Counted from the stretch's first letter, positions 24,107-34,570 are shown. The stretch is 64,000 nt of DNA from Pseudomonas bijieensis (GCF_013347965.1 NZ_CP048810.1:5393501-5457500); one strand, 5' to 3'. A program made the numbers and translations. Notes: generated by a model not told the origin, from the sequence alone.

Positions 24107-24973
24107 ATGCAAGGCGCATCGCTTCGTCATCAGCCATCCGCACCCGGTCGCAAGCCGGTGCCGCGGGGTGCCAGCCGAATGGTGGCCAAGGAGCCGATGT
24201 CGGCGCGTCTGCCGAAAGCCAACTTTGGCTTTCTCAAGAGCCTGTTCTGGCCGGTGCTGCTGGTGGCGTTGGGGTTCGGTACTTATGAAGGCGCCCAACG
24301 GCTGTTGCCTTACGCCGACCGGCCGATTGCCCGGATCAACGTCCAGGGCGACCTGAGCTACATCAGCCAGCAGGCGGTGCAGCAGCGGATCGCCCCGTTC
24401 GTGGCCTCGAGCTTCTTCACCATCGACCTGGCGGGCATGCGCACGGAGCTGGAGCAGATGCCCTGGATCGCCCACGCCGAAGTCCGCCGGGTATGGCCCG
24501 ACCAGGTGTCGATCCGTCTGGAAGAGCAACTGCCGGTGGCCCGATGGGGCGACGAGTCGTTGTTGAACAACCAGGGCCAGGCGTTTACGCCGCGGGAACT
24601 GGCCAACTATGAACATTTGCCACAACTGTTCGGCCCACAGCGGGCCCAGCAGCAAGTGATGCAGCAGTACCAGGTGTTGAGTCAGATGTTGCGGCCACTG
24701 GGCTTCTCCATCGCGCGCCTGGAATTGCGTGAGCGCGGCAGCTGGTTCCTGACCACTGGCGCGGGCAGCTCGGGGCCGGGCATCGAGCTGTTGCTCGGTC
24801 GCGGCAACCTGGTGGAAAAGATGCGCCGCTTCATTGCCATCTATGACAAGACGCTCAAAGAACAGATTACGAACATTGCGCGCATCGATCTGCGCTACGC
24901 CAACGGCCTGGCTGTTGGCTGGCGGGAACCTGTAGCGCCGACGACGGCCGTACCCGCCGTCGCGAAGAATTAA
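24107..24973 (+). CDS. ftsQ: Cell division protein FtsQ
   Basis: A 288-residue bitopic divisome protein. It has a long basic cytoplasmic N-terminus, a membrane helix near residues 45-65 ([18 protein letters not shown]), then a POTRA domain ([20 protein letters not shown]) and a beta domain with [19 protein letters not shown]. It binds FtsL and FtsB in the periplasm. It lies between ddlB and ftsA as usual in proteobacteria. Confidence 0.95.
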   Translation: MQGASLRHQPSAPGRKPVPRGASRMVAKEPMSARLPKANFGFLKSLFWPVLLVALGFGTYEGAQRLLPYADRPIARINVQGDLSYISQQAVQQRIAPFVASSFFTIDLAGMRTELEQMPWIAHAEVRRVWPDQVSIRLEEQLPVARWGDESLLNNQGQAFTPRELANYEHLPQLFGPQRAQQQVMQQYQVLSQMLRPLGFSIARLELRERGSWFLTTGAGSSGPGIELLLGRGNLVEKMRRFIAIYDKTLKEQITNIARIDLRYANGLAVGWREPVAPTTAVPAVAKN

Positions 24974-24987
24974 GAAGAGGCAGGACC

Positions 24988-26247
24988 ATGGCAAACGTGC
25001 AAAGCGGGAAAATGATCGTCGGTCTGGATATCGGCACTTCCAAGGTGGTGGCGCTGGTAGGCGAAGTCGCGGACGACGGCACGCTGGTCATCGTCGGGAT
25101 CGGTACACACCCGTCCCGCGGCTTGAAAAAAGGCGTGGTGGTGAACATCGAGTCCACCGTGCAATCGATCCAGCGCGCCATCGAAGAGGCGCAGTTGATG
25201 GCCGGTTGCCGGATCCACTCGGCGTTCGTCGGCGTGGCAGGCAATCACATCCGCAGCCTGAACTCCCACGGCATCGTGGCGATCCGTGATCGCGAAGTCA
25301 GCTCCGCCGACCTTGAGCGCGTGCTCGACGCGGCCCAGGCCGTGGCGATCCCGGCCGACCAGCGTGTGTTGCACACCCTGCCGCAGGATTACGTGATCGA
25401 TAACCAGGAAGGCGTGCGCGAGCCCTTGGGCATGTCTGGCGTTCGCCTGGAAGCCAAGGTCCACGTGGTGACCTGTGCGGTGAACGCTGCGCAGAACATC
25501 GAGAAATGTGTGCGCCGCTGCGGCCTGGAAATCGACGACATCATCCTCGAGCAACTGGCTTCGGCCTACTCGGTGCTGACCGACGACGAGAAAGAGCTGG
25601 GCGTGTGCCTGGTGGACATCGGCGGCGGCACCACCGACATCGCGATCTTCACCGAAGGCGCCATCCGTCATACGGCGGTGATCCCGATTGCCGGCGACCA
25701 GGTGACCAACGACATCGCGATGGCGTTGCGCACCCCGACCCAGTACGCCGAGGAAATCAAGATCCGCTACGCCTGCGCCCTGGCGAAACTCGCTGGTGCC
25801 GGTGAAACCATCAAGGTGCCAAGCGTCGGCGACCGCCCACCGCGCGAACTGTCGCGCCAGGCCCTGGCCGAAGTGGTCGAGCCGCGTTACGACGAGCTGT
25901 TCACGCTGATCCAGGCCGAATTGCGCCGCAGCGGCTACGAAGACCTGATCCCGGCCGGCATCGTCCTGACCGGCGGTACCTCGAAGATGGAAGGCGCGGT
26001 CGAACTGGCCGAAGAGATCTTCCACATGCCGGTGCGCCTGGGCGTGCCCCATGGCGTCAAGGGCCTGGATGACGTGGTTCGCAATCCGATCTATTCCACC
26101 GGCGTGGGCCTGTTGATGTACGGCCTGCAGAAGCAGTCCGACGGGATTTCCTTCTCGGGCATCGGCAGCCGTGACAGCTACAGCAACGACGAGCCGAAGG
26201 CACCGCTGTTCGAGCGGCTCCAGGCTTGGGTCAAAGGCAACTTTTAA
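24988..26247 (+). CDS. ftsA: Cell division protein FtsA
   Basis: The 419-residue actin-fold protein that anchors FtsZ to the membrane. The ATPase-fold motifs are GLDIGTSKVVALVGE near residues 11-25, CLVDIGGGTTDIAIF near 208-222 and GIVLTGGTSKMEG near 328-340. The C-terminal amphipathic membrane-targeting helix reads PLFERLQAWVKGNF. A GAAGAGGCAGG ribosome site precedes the start, 14 bases after ftsQ. Confidence 0.97.
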   Translation: MANVQSGKMIVGLDIGTSKVVALVGEVADDGTLVIVGIGTHPSRGLKKGVVVNIESTVQSIQRAIEEAQLMAGCRIHSAFVGVAGNHIRSLNSHGIVAIRDREVSSADLERVLDAAQAVAIPADQRVLHTLPQDYVIDNQEGVREPLGMSGVRLEAKVHVVTCAVNAAQNIEKCVRRCGLEIDDIILEQLASAYSVLTDDEKELGVCLVDIGGGTTDIAIFTEGAIRHTAVIPIAGDQVTNDIAMALRTPTQYAEEIKIRYACALAKLAGAGETIKVPSVGDRPPRELSRQALAEVVEPRYDELFTLIQAELRRSGYEDLIPAGIVLTGGTSKMEGAVELAEEIFHMPVRLGVPHGVKGLDDVVRNPIYSTGVGLLMYGLQKQSDGISFSGIGSRDSYSNDEPKAPLFERLQAWVKGNF

Positions 26248-26345
26248 ACAGTTTCAAAGCTTCAAGCGACAAGTTTCAGGCTTGGCGCTGGAAGACGCGG
26301 CAAACGCAGTAGGCGAAAAAACTAGAGAATGAAAGGAGAGGGAAA

Positions 26346-27539
26346 ATGTTCGAACTCGTAGACAACATCCCCGCTAGCCCGGTTATCAAAGTAATCGGTG
26401 TCGGCGGTGGCGGCGGCAACGCTGTCAACCACATGGTCAAGAGCAACATCGAAGGCGTCGAATTCATTTGCGCCAACACCGATGCTCAAGCGCTGAAAAA
26501 CATCGGCGCGCGGACCATCCTGCAACTGGGTACCGGCGTGACCAAGGGCCTGGGTGCCGGCGCGAATCCCGAGGTTGGCCGTCAGGCTGCCCTGGAAGAC
26601 CGCGAGCGCATCGCTGAAGTCCTGGCCGGCACCAACATGGTGTTCATCACCACTGGCATGGGCGGCGGTACCGGTACCGGTGCTGCTCCGATCATTGCCG
26701 AAGTGGCCAAGGAAATGGGGATCCTCACCGTTGCGGTGGTGACCCGTCCGTTCCCGTTCGAAGGCCGCAAGCGCATGCAGATCGCCGACGAAGGCATCCG
26801 CGCGCTGAGCGAAAGCGTCGACTCGTTGATCACCATCCCCAACGAGAAGCTGCTGACCATCCTGGGTAAAGACGCAAGCCTCTTGTCGGCTTTCGCCAAG
26901 GCCGATGACGTACTGGCCGGTGCCGTTCGCGGTATCTCCGACATCATCAAGCGTCCAGGCATGATCAACGTCGACTTCGCCGACGTACGCACCGTGATGT
27001 CCGAAATGGGCATGGCGATGATGGGCACTGGCTGCGCCAGCGGTCCGAACCGTGCTCGTGAAGCCACCGAAGCGGCCATCCGCAACCCGCTGCTCGAAGA
27101 TGTGAACCTGCAGGGCGCTCGTGGCATCCTGGTGAACATCACTGCCGGTCCCGACCTGTCCCTGGGCGAGTACTCCGACGTGGGTAGTATCATCGAGGCG
27201 TTCGCTTCCGACCACGCGATGGTCAAGGTCGGCACCGTGATCGATCCTGACATGCGTGACGAGCTGCACGTGACTGTAGTTGCCACCGGTCTGGGCGCGA
27301 AAATCGAGAAGCCGATGAAGGTGATCGACAACACCGTTCAAACCACCATGGCCTCCCAGCCACAGCAACAAGCGGCCGCTCGTCAGGAACAACCGGCTGT
27401 GAACTACCGTGACCTGGACCGTCCGACCGTCATGCGCAACCAGGCCCAGGCCGGTGCTGCGACTGCCGCGAAGATGAATCCGCAAGACGATCTGGATTAC
27501 CTGGACATCCCGGCATTCCTGCGTCGTCAGGCCGATTGA
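26346..27539 (+). CDS. ftsZ: Cell division GTPase FtsZ
   Basis: The 397-residue tubulin homologue that forms the Z ring. The tubulin signature GGGTGTGAAP lies near residues 106-115, and IKVIGVGGGGGNAVNHM is at the N-terminus. A linker rich in Gln/Ala follows the core, and the conserved C-terminal peptide DDLDYLDIPAFLRRQAD binds FtsA and ZipA. The 98-base gap after ftsA carries a strong GAAAGGAGAGGG ribosome site, giving ftsZ its own high translation rate. Confidence 0.98.
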   Translation: MFELVDNIPASPVIKVIGVGGGGGNAVNHMVKSNIEGVEFICANTDAQALKNIGARTILQLGTGVTKGLGAGANPEVGRQAALEDRERIAEVLAGTNMVFITTGMGGGTGTGAAPIIAEVAKEMGILTVAVVTRPFPFEGRKRMQIADEGIRALSESVDSLITIPNEKLLTILGKDASLLSAFAKADDVLAGAVRGISDIIKRPGMINVDFADVRTVMSEMGMAMMGTGCASGPNRAREATEAAIRNPLLEDVNLQGARGILVNITAGPDLSLGEYSDVGSIIEAFASDHAMVKVGTVIDPDMRDELHVTVVATGLGAKIEKPMKVIDNTVQTTMASQPQQQAAARQEQPAVNYRDLDRPTVMRNQAQAGAATAAKMNPQDDLDYLDIPAFLRRQAD

Positions 27540-27590
27540 TGAAATGTATCAGGGGGATACGGGTGATTGGTGTTCAGCAAAGGTCTGGTC

Positions 27591-27599
27591 TGCTATCAT
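27591..27599 (+). promoter_or_regulatory. Candidate extended -10 promoter element for lpxC
   Basis: TGCTATCAT, an extended -10 box (TGnTATCAT), lies about 53 bases before lpxC in the 112-base ftsZ-lpxC gap. No strong -35 is seen at the right distance, which an extended -10 can tolerate. Confidence 0.4.
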
Positions 27600-27615
27600 C
27601 GCCAGCCTTTGTTGA

Positions 27616-28563
<948 letters not shown>

Positions 28564-28590
28564 GCAAAAAAACCTCTCTAGTTTTTTAAG

Positions 28591-28616
28591 GGCTGCCTTT
28601 GGGTGGCCTTTTTTTA
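28591..28616 (+). terminator. Terminator after lpxC
   Basis: A seven-pair stem GGCTGCC/GGTGGCC with two G-T wobbles is followed by a T-rich run, about 28 bases after the lpxC stop. Confidence 0.75.
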
Positions 28617-28676
28617 TGGCTGTTTCTTGGGTAAGCATCGTGCTGGGCGAGAACGCTTTCTGTGGCAAGGGGAGTG

Positions 28677-28695
28677 ATACCGCCACGTGCGGTAT
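28677..28695. promoter_or_regulatory. Perfect 7-bp dyad upstream of the toxin-like gene
   Basis: ATACCGC and GCGGTAT flank a five-base CACGT centre, 69 bases before the start of the large gene. A TATATATG follows immediately. It could be an operator or part of a promoter; no regulator is identified. Confidence 0.35.
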
Positions 28696-28763
28696 ATATG
28701 TACCACCCTGTCCCAGTATTCCTTCACTACGTTGTTCCTTCCAAACCCCCTCAGGAAGAGAAC

Positions 28764-31700
28764 ATGCTGGAGAATATCCCCTTACACACCGCTATCGCCC
28801 TGCTGTTAAGCCGACTCCATGCTTCGCAGCAGCAGATGATCCACTTGAACGACGCCGTTCCACGCGCCTCGAAGGTGGCGGCGCGGCATCTGGACTATTG
28901 GTTCACGAGAACCTTCCCCGCGCTCACGGACAAGGTGACGGTAAAAGAAATACGCGTGTGCCGGCTGCAGGGCGGCGCCAACTCCGAGCACACAGCCGAT
29001 GGGCCAGCGTTAACACGCACGGCAGTGGAAACCGTCCCCCTCGACACGCTGTTCTGGCGCGCGGTCGCCGGCCAAATGAGTGCTCGCGAGTTCTTTCTCG
29101 AATTGGGCAACATCGACATCGTCGTCGAAAAAGACAGCGTCACCGATCGGCCGACCGTCCTGAACAGCCGTGACGCCAAGGAGCAAATCAAGCGACTGAT
29201 CGGCATCACCCCAGGGTCATATGAACGACTGTTGGTGCGGGCGCTGGATGACTTCTGGGACCGCCCGCCCGACCGCAGCCAGGACACCCCTGTCAGCGAT
29301 TGGCTGGCCTATGAGTTCGGTGCGCAGCTCAAGGCACAAGCGGATCTTCACCGGCTGGATCGAACGCTGAGCCTGCCAATGCACAAGGCGATTACCGAGG
29401 GTGCGCTGGCGGCACTGGACGCGGCGACTCGCGCCTGGCTCGAGGAACGTGTTCGGCCCGGGGTGTATAGCCTGAGTATCACCCCCGAAGGGTGGGGGGG
29501 CGACGTGTTGGTGTCGGGCGTCGTGGTACTGACGCAGCATGACAGTCTCGACGACCCGGGGGGCGCGCTGTTGTACAGGCCGGGCAGGCCGCTGGAGGTG
29601 TACAGCGACCTGGCGGCGCTGAAGACTAGCCTGAAAGCTGACAATGACGCGTCGGACGAGGTGGACATCGTCCCCATCGCCGAGGACTTTCTTGCCCGTT
29701 TGGTCACGGACCTGCGAACGGCGCAGAAAACAGCCGTGAGCGACGCTTTACTTAGAGGCCCGGCAGCGGGAGAGACCATCACTGCCTGGGTGGCGAGGCT
29801 GGATGCCGCGGCGAGCGTCAAGCACAGGCTGGACCTGGCCGCCGCCATGGACGAACGCGAACTACGGCTTAACCTGCAAAGACTCGGCGCCTGGCTGCAC
29901 GGCAACCCGAACGTTATCGGCAGCGACCGCGTGGCCTGGTGGCGCGCGGTGCAGGATCTGCAAAGCGCCACGGCGGATACACCGCCACCAGACCCGGTGA
30001 CGCTGGCCACCCCTGAAGCCCTTCACGACCGGACCCGCACACTGCTGGCTGGTTTCATCAGCGAGAAATACCCACCGGTCGATCCGGACGATGTGTCGCT
30101 GAATATCAGAAGGCAGTTGATTGACTCACACGCCCCCACAGGCGGGTCGCCGTTTGGCTCCGGGATATCGCAAGGCAGCGTGAGGGGGGTTATCGATGAT
30201 CGGCGCTCCATGACGCAGTGGGCGATGTCGAACCTGACAGATGACGAACGCAATGCGCCTCAACCTACCGTCGAAGGGCCGCTGAGTTTTGCGCAGATTG
30301 TAGAGGTCATTGAGAGGGCCAATATCGGTGCCCGGCTTGCGACCGAGCTGCAGCTCGCAGCCCGGGAGCGCCAGGCAGAATGGATGTCTCTGAAAGCGAA
30401 GCAAATGCGGGCCCAAGCATGGGCCGCCCATATCTCGGGCGACTTGAGGCACGACCGCGACAATACCGGGCTGAAACTGGTGCTGGAGGCGCTGGACAAC
30501 CCAACGGCCGCGGGGCGCGGTAAGGTCAACGGGCACGAAGTGGTCGTTCGTCAGTTGTGCTGGGGCGATAGCGTGTTGAAGGAAGTACTGGCGTTTGGGG
30601 TGAAGACGGTGGCGAGCCGACCCTCGCTGACGCTGTACACGCCGGGAGCGCCGGACGGAAAAAACTTCAGGGATGTCGATGCGCAAAACGCTCGTGCATT
30701 GGAAACGACCCTGGCGCAGACGCTCACCGCCACCTCGGAAATGACCCGCTGGCTCATTTCGCATCTGCCATTGCAGGAGCAGGCCGAGCAGCTTGACAGC
30801 CTGGTACCGAACTCGGAAAACCTGACGTTCGAGCAGAAGATAAAGCAAGTCACCCAGTCCGTGATCGGGTGGGCAAAGGACAGGGCACAGAATGATTTCG
30901 CGATGAAAATTTCGTCGCCCGTGGTTGAAGCGAATCTGTTCAGCGTGCTGCATGAAACGCAAATAGCCCATGCGATTAAAACGGCGGACATGCTGACCGT
31001 GACGAATGCCGAGCGCGACAGCGCGTCGGTGCGGGAGGGGCGCCGAAACGGCGTCATGCTGCTGACGGGGGCGATGTCGATGTTCCCGGTAGGTCAACTG
31101 GGCGGCATTTTGGGGCGCGCGATCCTGCCGACAATGCTGGGCGGCGCCGCGCTTTCGGCCATAGACGATGCGAGCGGAAGCCTCCGTCAGTGGACGAGTG
31201 ATTTTATTGGTGGGCTGGGCGAGATCATCGCCGAGGCCGGGCAGGACTTGATCATGGCCCGCGTGGGGCGCCGGGGCCAGGCACGCCCGATGCTATCGTC
31301 CTTGCCCCGCATGCCCGATCCAGAGTTGGAGCCCTTTGTTCTCAGAGGGTTTGACGGTAAGGGATTGGTGCCCGAGGGGCGCAACCGGTACAGGGACGCC
31401 GGCGGGCAGGGGTATCTGGTGATGCACCAGGGTTTTTACAAAACAGCTGTGCAGGGCGGTGAGCGGATCATTTACGCGCCAGACAACCGATCCAACCAGC
31501 GCACGGTGACGTGGGAAAAGGGCGAATGGCGGGTTGAAGAGCGCCAGCGCTTGCGCGGTGGTGGCGCGGTACAAAGCCTGCTCGGTTGGCCCTCCGAGAC
31601 CCCGCAACAGAGAACCTACAATGCTTTAGTGGAGGGGGTATTGGTCAAGAATCGCAACGCCTCCCCCGAGGCCATCAACACGGCAAAGGGCATTTTTAAT

Positions 31701-32807
31701 TCGATGCCCGAGGTGCTGGCCGAACGCATCCTTAGCGAGAGCATGGCGGATACAGGCGCAGCCGATATAAGTACTTACCGTTCACAGATCCGAGACTTGA
31801 GTCGGGGATGGGGCAATATGGCTAGACATAAAGCCGCCCATGGAAAGCTGTTGGACAAGATGAACACTTGGGGCATCGTCGTCCTGAGTTGCATGGACAT
31901 CGAAGCACAGGTGTCCAACATAGCCCTTACCGACGTCCAGAAAATAAAAATATATGACACGATACTGGCTCATCAAAACATGTTCTTTACCCAAGACACC
32001 ATCCGGATGAACACGACTATCATCACGGACAATCTTACCGGCGCGGTCTTCATGGCCATCACCCCCAAGACTGGGAAAAAAAGGGCAGCCATCGATAAAA
32101 TAGCGAAAGACACCCGGGAAATGTTAGTGGCCGTAGAGCGTAAAATGGAGGCCAGGGCAACCGCTCTATTCCCGGGAAATGAGCCGCAAGCAATAGCCGC
32201 CAAGCGCAACTACATGGCCTCGACCGACTACTATAACGAACTGATCGATGCACTCAGGGAGGAGAAGCAACGCCGGCATAAACCCGGGCTGCTGACCGAG
32301 ATAAGGAACCATCGAGTGCCTTACATAATCGCCAATCGGGGCAAGACGCGGCGAAACGTCATGTTGATCACCGAAGAAGAAATCACAAATTTTACGAGTA
32401 CCCTCTCCAACTACGAACCGTTCGACATCGACCTTGTTACACAGGCCCGAACTCATCGCGTGACCGCGACCCAGCCAAGCGTCACAACCCCTGTTTTACC
32501 TGAGCCATCGCCCGCACCGGACAAGTTCACGGTAGGCACCAGCCTGCTGGCTGAAACGCAGATGGCATACGATAACTTTACCGAGACCGCCAGGACGAAA
32601 GTCATGGAGATCATGGACGACATTCGTGCCGGCAGGGTGACCACCAAGAGAATCAACAGGTATTACTGGTATGACATGGCTCGGCTAGACCCAGGCCATG
32701 GCAGAGGCGCATGGCGCGCCGCGTTTGAACGCCAGGGCGATACATGGACGCTCCAGGGTTTTTATGATTATCACGCGAACAAACCGGCGACCGTCTGGGG
32801 GGGCTGA
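28764..32807 (+). CDS. Large dermonecrotic-toxin-like / polymorphic effector protein
   Basis: A 1347-residue protein. The open frame reaches 28662, but the ATG at 28764 has an AGGAAG ribosome site at 28753-28758, so it is chosen. No signal peptide is visible. The N-terminal ~830 residues are mostly helical and resemble the Pseudomonas 'dermonecrotic toxin domain' (DUF6543-type) proteins. A hydrophobic glycine-rich stretch lies near residues 762-802. A Y-R-x-G...G-x-Y...W segment follows near 860-935 (NRYRDAGGQGYLVMHQGFYK; EKGEWRVEE), like the short repeats of that family. A proline-rich linker at about 1235-1255 separates a final ~90-residue module containing KRINRYYWYDMA and GRGAWRAAFER. The last third is visibly richer in A/T. 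No immunity-like gene follows; a convergent gene ends 34 bases later. Family assignment is by recognition only. Confidence 0.6.
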   Translation: MLENIPLHTAIALLLSRLHASQQQMIHLNDAVPRASKVAARHLDYWFTRTFPALTDKVTVKEIRVCRLQGGANSEHTADGPALTRTAVETVPLDTLFWRAVAGQMSAREFFLELGNIDIVVEKDSVTDRPTVLNSRDAKEQIKRLIGITPGSYERLLVRALDDFWDRPPDRSQDTPVSDWLAYEFGAQLKAQADLHRLDRTLSLPMHKAITEGALAALDAATRAWLEERVRPGVYSLSITPEGWGGDVLVSGVVVLTQHDSLDDPGGALLYRPGRPLEVYSDLAALKTSLKADNDASDEVDIVPIAEDFLARLVTDLRTAQKTAVSDALLRGPAAGETITAWVARLDAAASVKHRLDLAAAMDERELRLNLQRLGAWLHGNPNVIGSDRVAWWRAVQDLQSATADTPPPDPVTLATPEALHDRTRTLLAGFISEKYPPVDPDDVSLNIRRQLIDSHAPTGGSPFGSGISQGSVRGVIDDRRSMTQWAMSNLTDDERNAPQPTVEGPLSFAQIVEVIERANIGARLATELQLAARERQAEWMSLKAKQMRAQAWAAHISGDLRHDRDNTGLKLVLEALDNPTAAGRGKVNGHEVVVRQLCWGDSVLKEVLAFGVKTVASRPSLTLYTPGAPDGKNFRDVDAQNARALETTLAQTLTATSEMTRWLISHLPLQEQAEQLDSLVPNSENLTFEQKIKQVTQSVIGWAKDRAQNDFAMKISSPVVEANLFSVLHETQIAHAIKTADMLTVTNAERDSASVREGRRNGVMLLTGAMSMFPVGQLGGILGRAILPTMLGGAALSAIDDASGSLRQWTSDFIGGLGEIIAEAGQDLIMARVGRRGQARPMLSSLPRMPDPELEPFVLRGFDGKGLVPEGRNRYRDAGGQGYLVMHQGFYKTAVQGGERIIYAPDNRSNQRTVTWEKGEWRVEERQRLRGGGAVQSLLGWPSETPQQRTYNALVEGVLVKNRNASPEAINTAKGIFNSMPEVLAERILSESMADTGAADISTYRSQIRDLSRGWGNMARHKAAHGKLLDKMNTWGIVVLSCMDIEAQVSNIALTDVQKIKIYDTILAHQNMFFTQDTIRMNTTIITDNLTGAVFMAITPKTGKKRAAIDKIAKDTREMLVAVERKMEARATALFPGNEPQAIAAKRNYMASTDYYNELIDALREEKQRRHKPGLLTEIRNHRVPYIIANRGKTRRNVMLITEEEITNFTSTLSNYEPFDIDLVTQARTHRVTATQPSVTTPVLPEPSPAPDKFTVGTSLLAETQMAYDNFTETARTKVMEIMDDIRAGRVTTKRINRYYWYDMARLDPGHGRGAWRAAFERQGDTWTLQGFYDYHANKPATVWGG

Positions 32808-32841
32808 ACAAAGCGAAAGCTGGTGCTTACCTGATCAGGTT

Positions 32842-34338
32842 TTACATCGCACAAACTACGCGATTACGCCCACTGGCCTTGGCCTGGTACAACGCCTTGT
32901 CCGCGGCGAACAGGAGTTGTTCGAGTTCGCCATACGGCCCTTGGACCCAAGTGGCGATGCCGATGCTGACGGTCAGGGGCGCGCCACCGGCGATAGCCGG
33001 TGGCAGTTGTTCCACCGCCTCGCGGATGTGCTGGGCCATGGTGAACGCGCCGGCGGTGGTGGTTTCCGGCAGTACTACCGAGAATTCCTCACCGCCGTAG
33101 CGCGCTGCCAGGTCGGCCGGTCGGCGGACGTGCCTGCTGATCAACCGCGCGAGGGTTCGCAAGGCCTCGTCACCGCCCTGGTGCCCATGGCGATCATTGA
33201 ACGCCTTGAAGTGATCGGCATCAATCATCATGACCGACAGCGGCTGGCCTGAGCGCTGTGCCCGTAGCCATTCCTGTTGCAGTGCTTCGTCCAGGGCCCG
33301 GCGGTTGGCCAGGCCTGTTAGCGAGTCGACGGACGCCAGTTGGGCCAATTCCCGCTCCGCAGCGTGGCGGCGTCGTAGTTCACGGCGCAGCAGCCAGGTG
33401 AGCCAGAGTAAACCGATGCACAGTGCGCCGGTAGCGCCGCTGACCAGCAGTGCTGTACGTTGCCATGAAGCAAAGACCTCCTGGGTCGAGAGCGCGACCA
33501 CCACGATCAACGGCAAGTTGCCCACTTGGGAAAAGGTGTACAGGCGCGTCGTCTGGTCCTGGCCAGACACGCTGGTGAAACTACCATTGCCTTCGCGCAG
33601 GATGCGTACGAAGTTCGGTCGGTTACTGAAGTCCTTGCCTGTCAGGTCTTCGGCCAAGGGCGGTTCTTGCGCCAGGAGAATACCGTCTCGGCTGACCAGA
33701 TTGACCGTGCCGCCATGACCGATGTTCAGGCTCTTGAACAATTGGTTGAAGTAGTTCAAGCGCATTGCTGCCTCGGCCACGCCTATGAACTCACCCTGTT
33801 CATCGCTCAGCCGACGGCTGAAACTGATGCGCCAGTCCTGCGCGTGGCTCCTGGACCGAAACGGGCGGCTGATCATCATGTCCAGGCTCGGGTTCTGGAC
33901 ATGGGATTGGAAATACTCCCGATCGGCATAATTGCCTTTGCGCGGTTCGATCGAGGCGGAGTCAGCGATCACATCGCCGTGTTTGTCGAGCAGCAGGATG
34001 TCGCCTTTGTAGGGCGCGGCGGTGGCGCGATCGAACAGCGCCAGATGGCGAATCGTTGGCGAAACGTCCTTCAGATCATCGCGCTTGGCGGCGGCGACCA
34101 GACCTTGCAGCGACAGATCGTAGAGCTCCACGTTGCGCAGCACATCGGCATCGATCAGTTGCACGATATTGGTCGCCGCACGCGTCGCTGCCTGTTGGGC
34201 GGCGGCGTGTTCACGAATCAGCAGGAAGGTCACGATGCCCAGAATGGCAACGACAACCAGCGAGCTGGCCAGTACGAGTACCCATTCTGAACGTCTGGAA
34301 AGCGGGGTGTTGCCGGGTGTCGCACTGCGCGCGCTCAT
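32842..34338 (-). CDS. Membrane diguanylate cyclase with periplasmic Cache-type sensor
   Basis: A 498-residue protein predicted to make cyclic di-GMP. The ATG at 34338 is chosen because the 100 residues before it in the open frame look non-coding. It has a first membrane helix near residues 20-40, a double-Cache-like extracytoplasmic sensor (about 45-280: LLDKHGDVIADS; NLVSRDGILLAQE), a second helix near 285-310, and a GGDEF domain. The catalytic motif is intact as GGEEF at about residues 415-419, and an RPAD inhibitory-site motif (RxxD) stands five residues before it, so product feedback is expected. DADHFKAFNDRHGH precedes. Ligand and targets are unknown. Alg44 and Alg8 elsewhere in this window respond to c-di-GMP. 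Confidence 0.9.
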   Translation of the reverse strand: MSARSATPGNTPLSRRSEWVLVLASSLVVVAILGIVTFLLIREHAAAQQAATRAATNIVQLIDADVLRNVELYDLSLQGLVAAAKRDDLKDVSPTIRHLALFDRATAAPYKGDILLLDKHGDVIADSASIEPRKGNYADREYFQSHVQNPSLDMMISRPFRSRSHAQDWRISFSRRLSDEQGEFIGVAEAAMRLNYFNQLFKSLNIGHGGTVNLVSRDGILLAQEPPLAEDLTGKDFSNRPNFVRILREGNGSFTSVSGQDQTTRLYTFSQVGNLPLIVVVALSTQEVFASWQRTALLVSGATGALCIGLLWLTWLLRRELRRRHAAERELAQLASVDSLTGLANRRALDEALQQEWLRAQRSGQPLSVMMIDADHFKAFNDRHGHQGGDEALRTLARLISRHVRRPADLAARYGGEEFSVVLPETTTAGAFTMAQHIREAVEQLPPAIAGGAPLTVSIGIATWVQGPYGELEQLLFAADKALYQAKASGRNRVVCAM

Positions 34339-34570
34339 GGTTCCGATGTCTGCATTGTCATGTGGCTGGGATCCGTCCCAAAGGATTGCAAACCGGCAAT
34401 GAACCAGATGCTGGCCTTTTGCTGATTGTGCTTGGATCGGTGGAGGCGGGCAATCAGTGTTTGTGCAATAAGCCGGTGGGAGCTGCCGAAGGTTGCGATC
34501 TGTTGATTTTGATCGAGCTGGCTTTCGCCCAGCATTCAATTCGGGAAAAGATCGAATCCTATGGAGGGCT

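Noticed and set aside
26248..26345. CTTCAAGCGACAAGTTTCAGGCTTG-like text before ftsZ as a dispersed repeat
   Set aside because: It only loosely resembles the AAGCTTCAAGCTGCAAG repeats of pseudomonads; no clear arms or unit length, so not listed as a feature.
32808..32841. Immunity gene or terminator between the toxin-like gene and the cyclase gene
   Set aside because: Only 34 bases, with no stem plus T-run and no room for a gene.
34339..34570. A gene in the gap between the cyclase and the sensor kinase
   Set aside because: The upstream part of the cyclase frame is open but lacks a ribosome site and family likeness; no other frame is convincing. The gap most likely holds the cyclase promoter.
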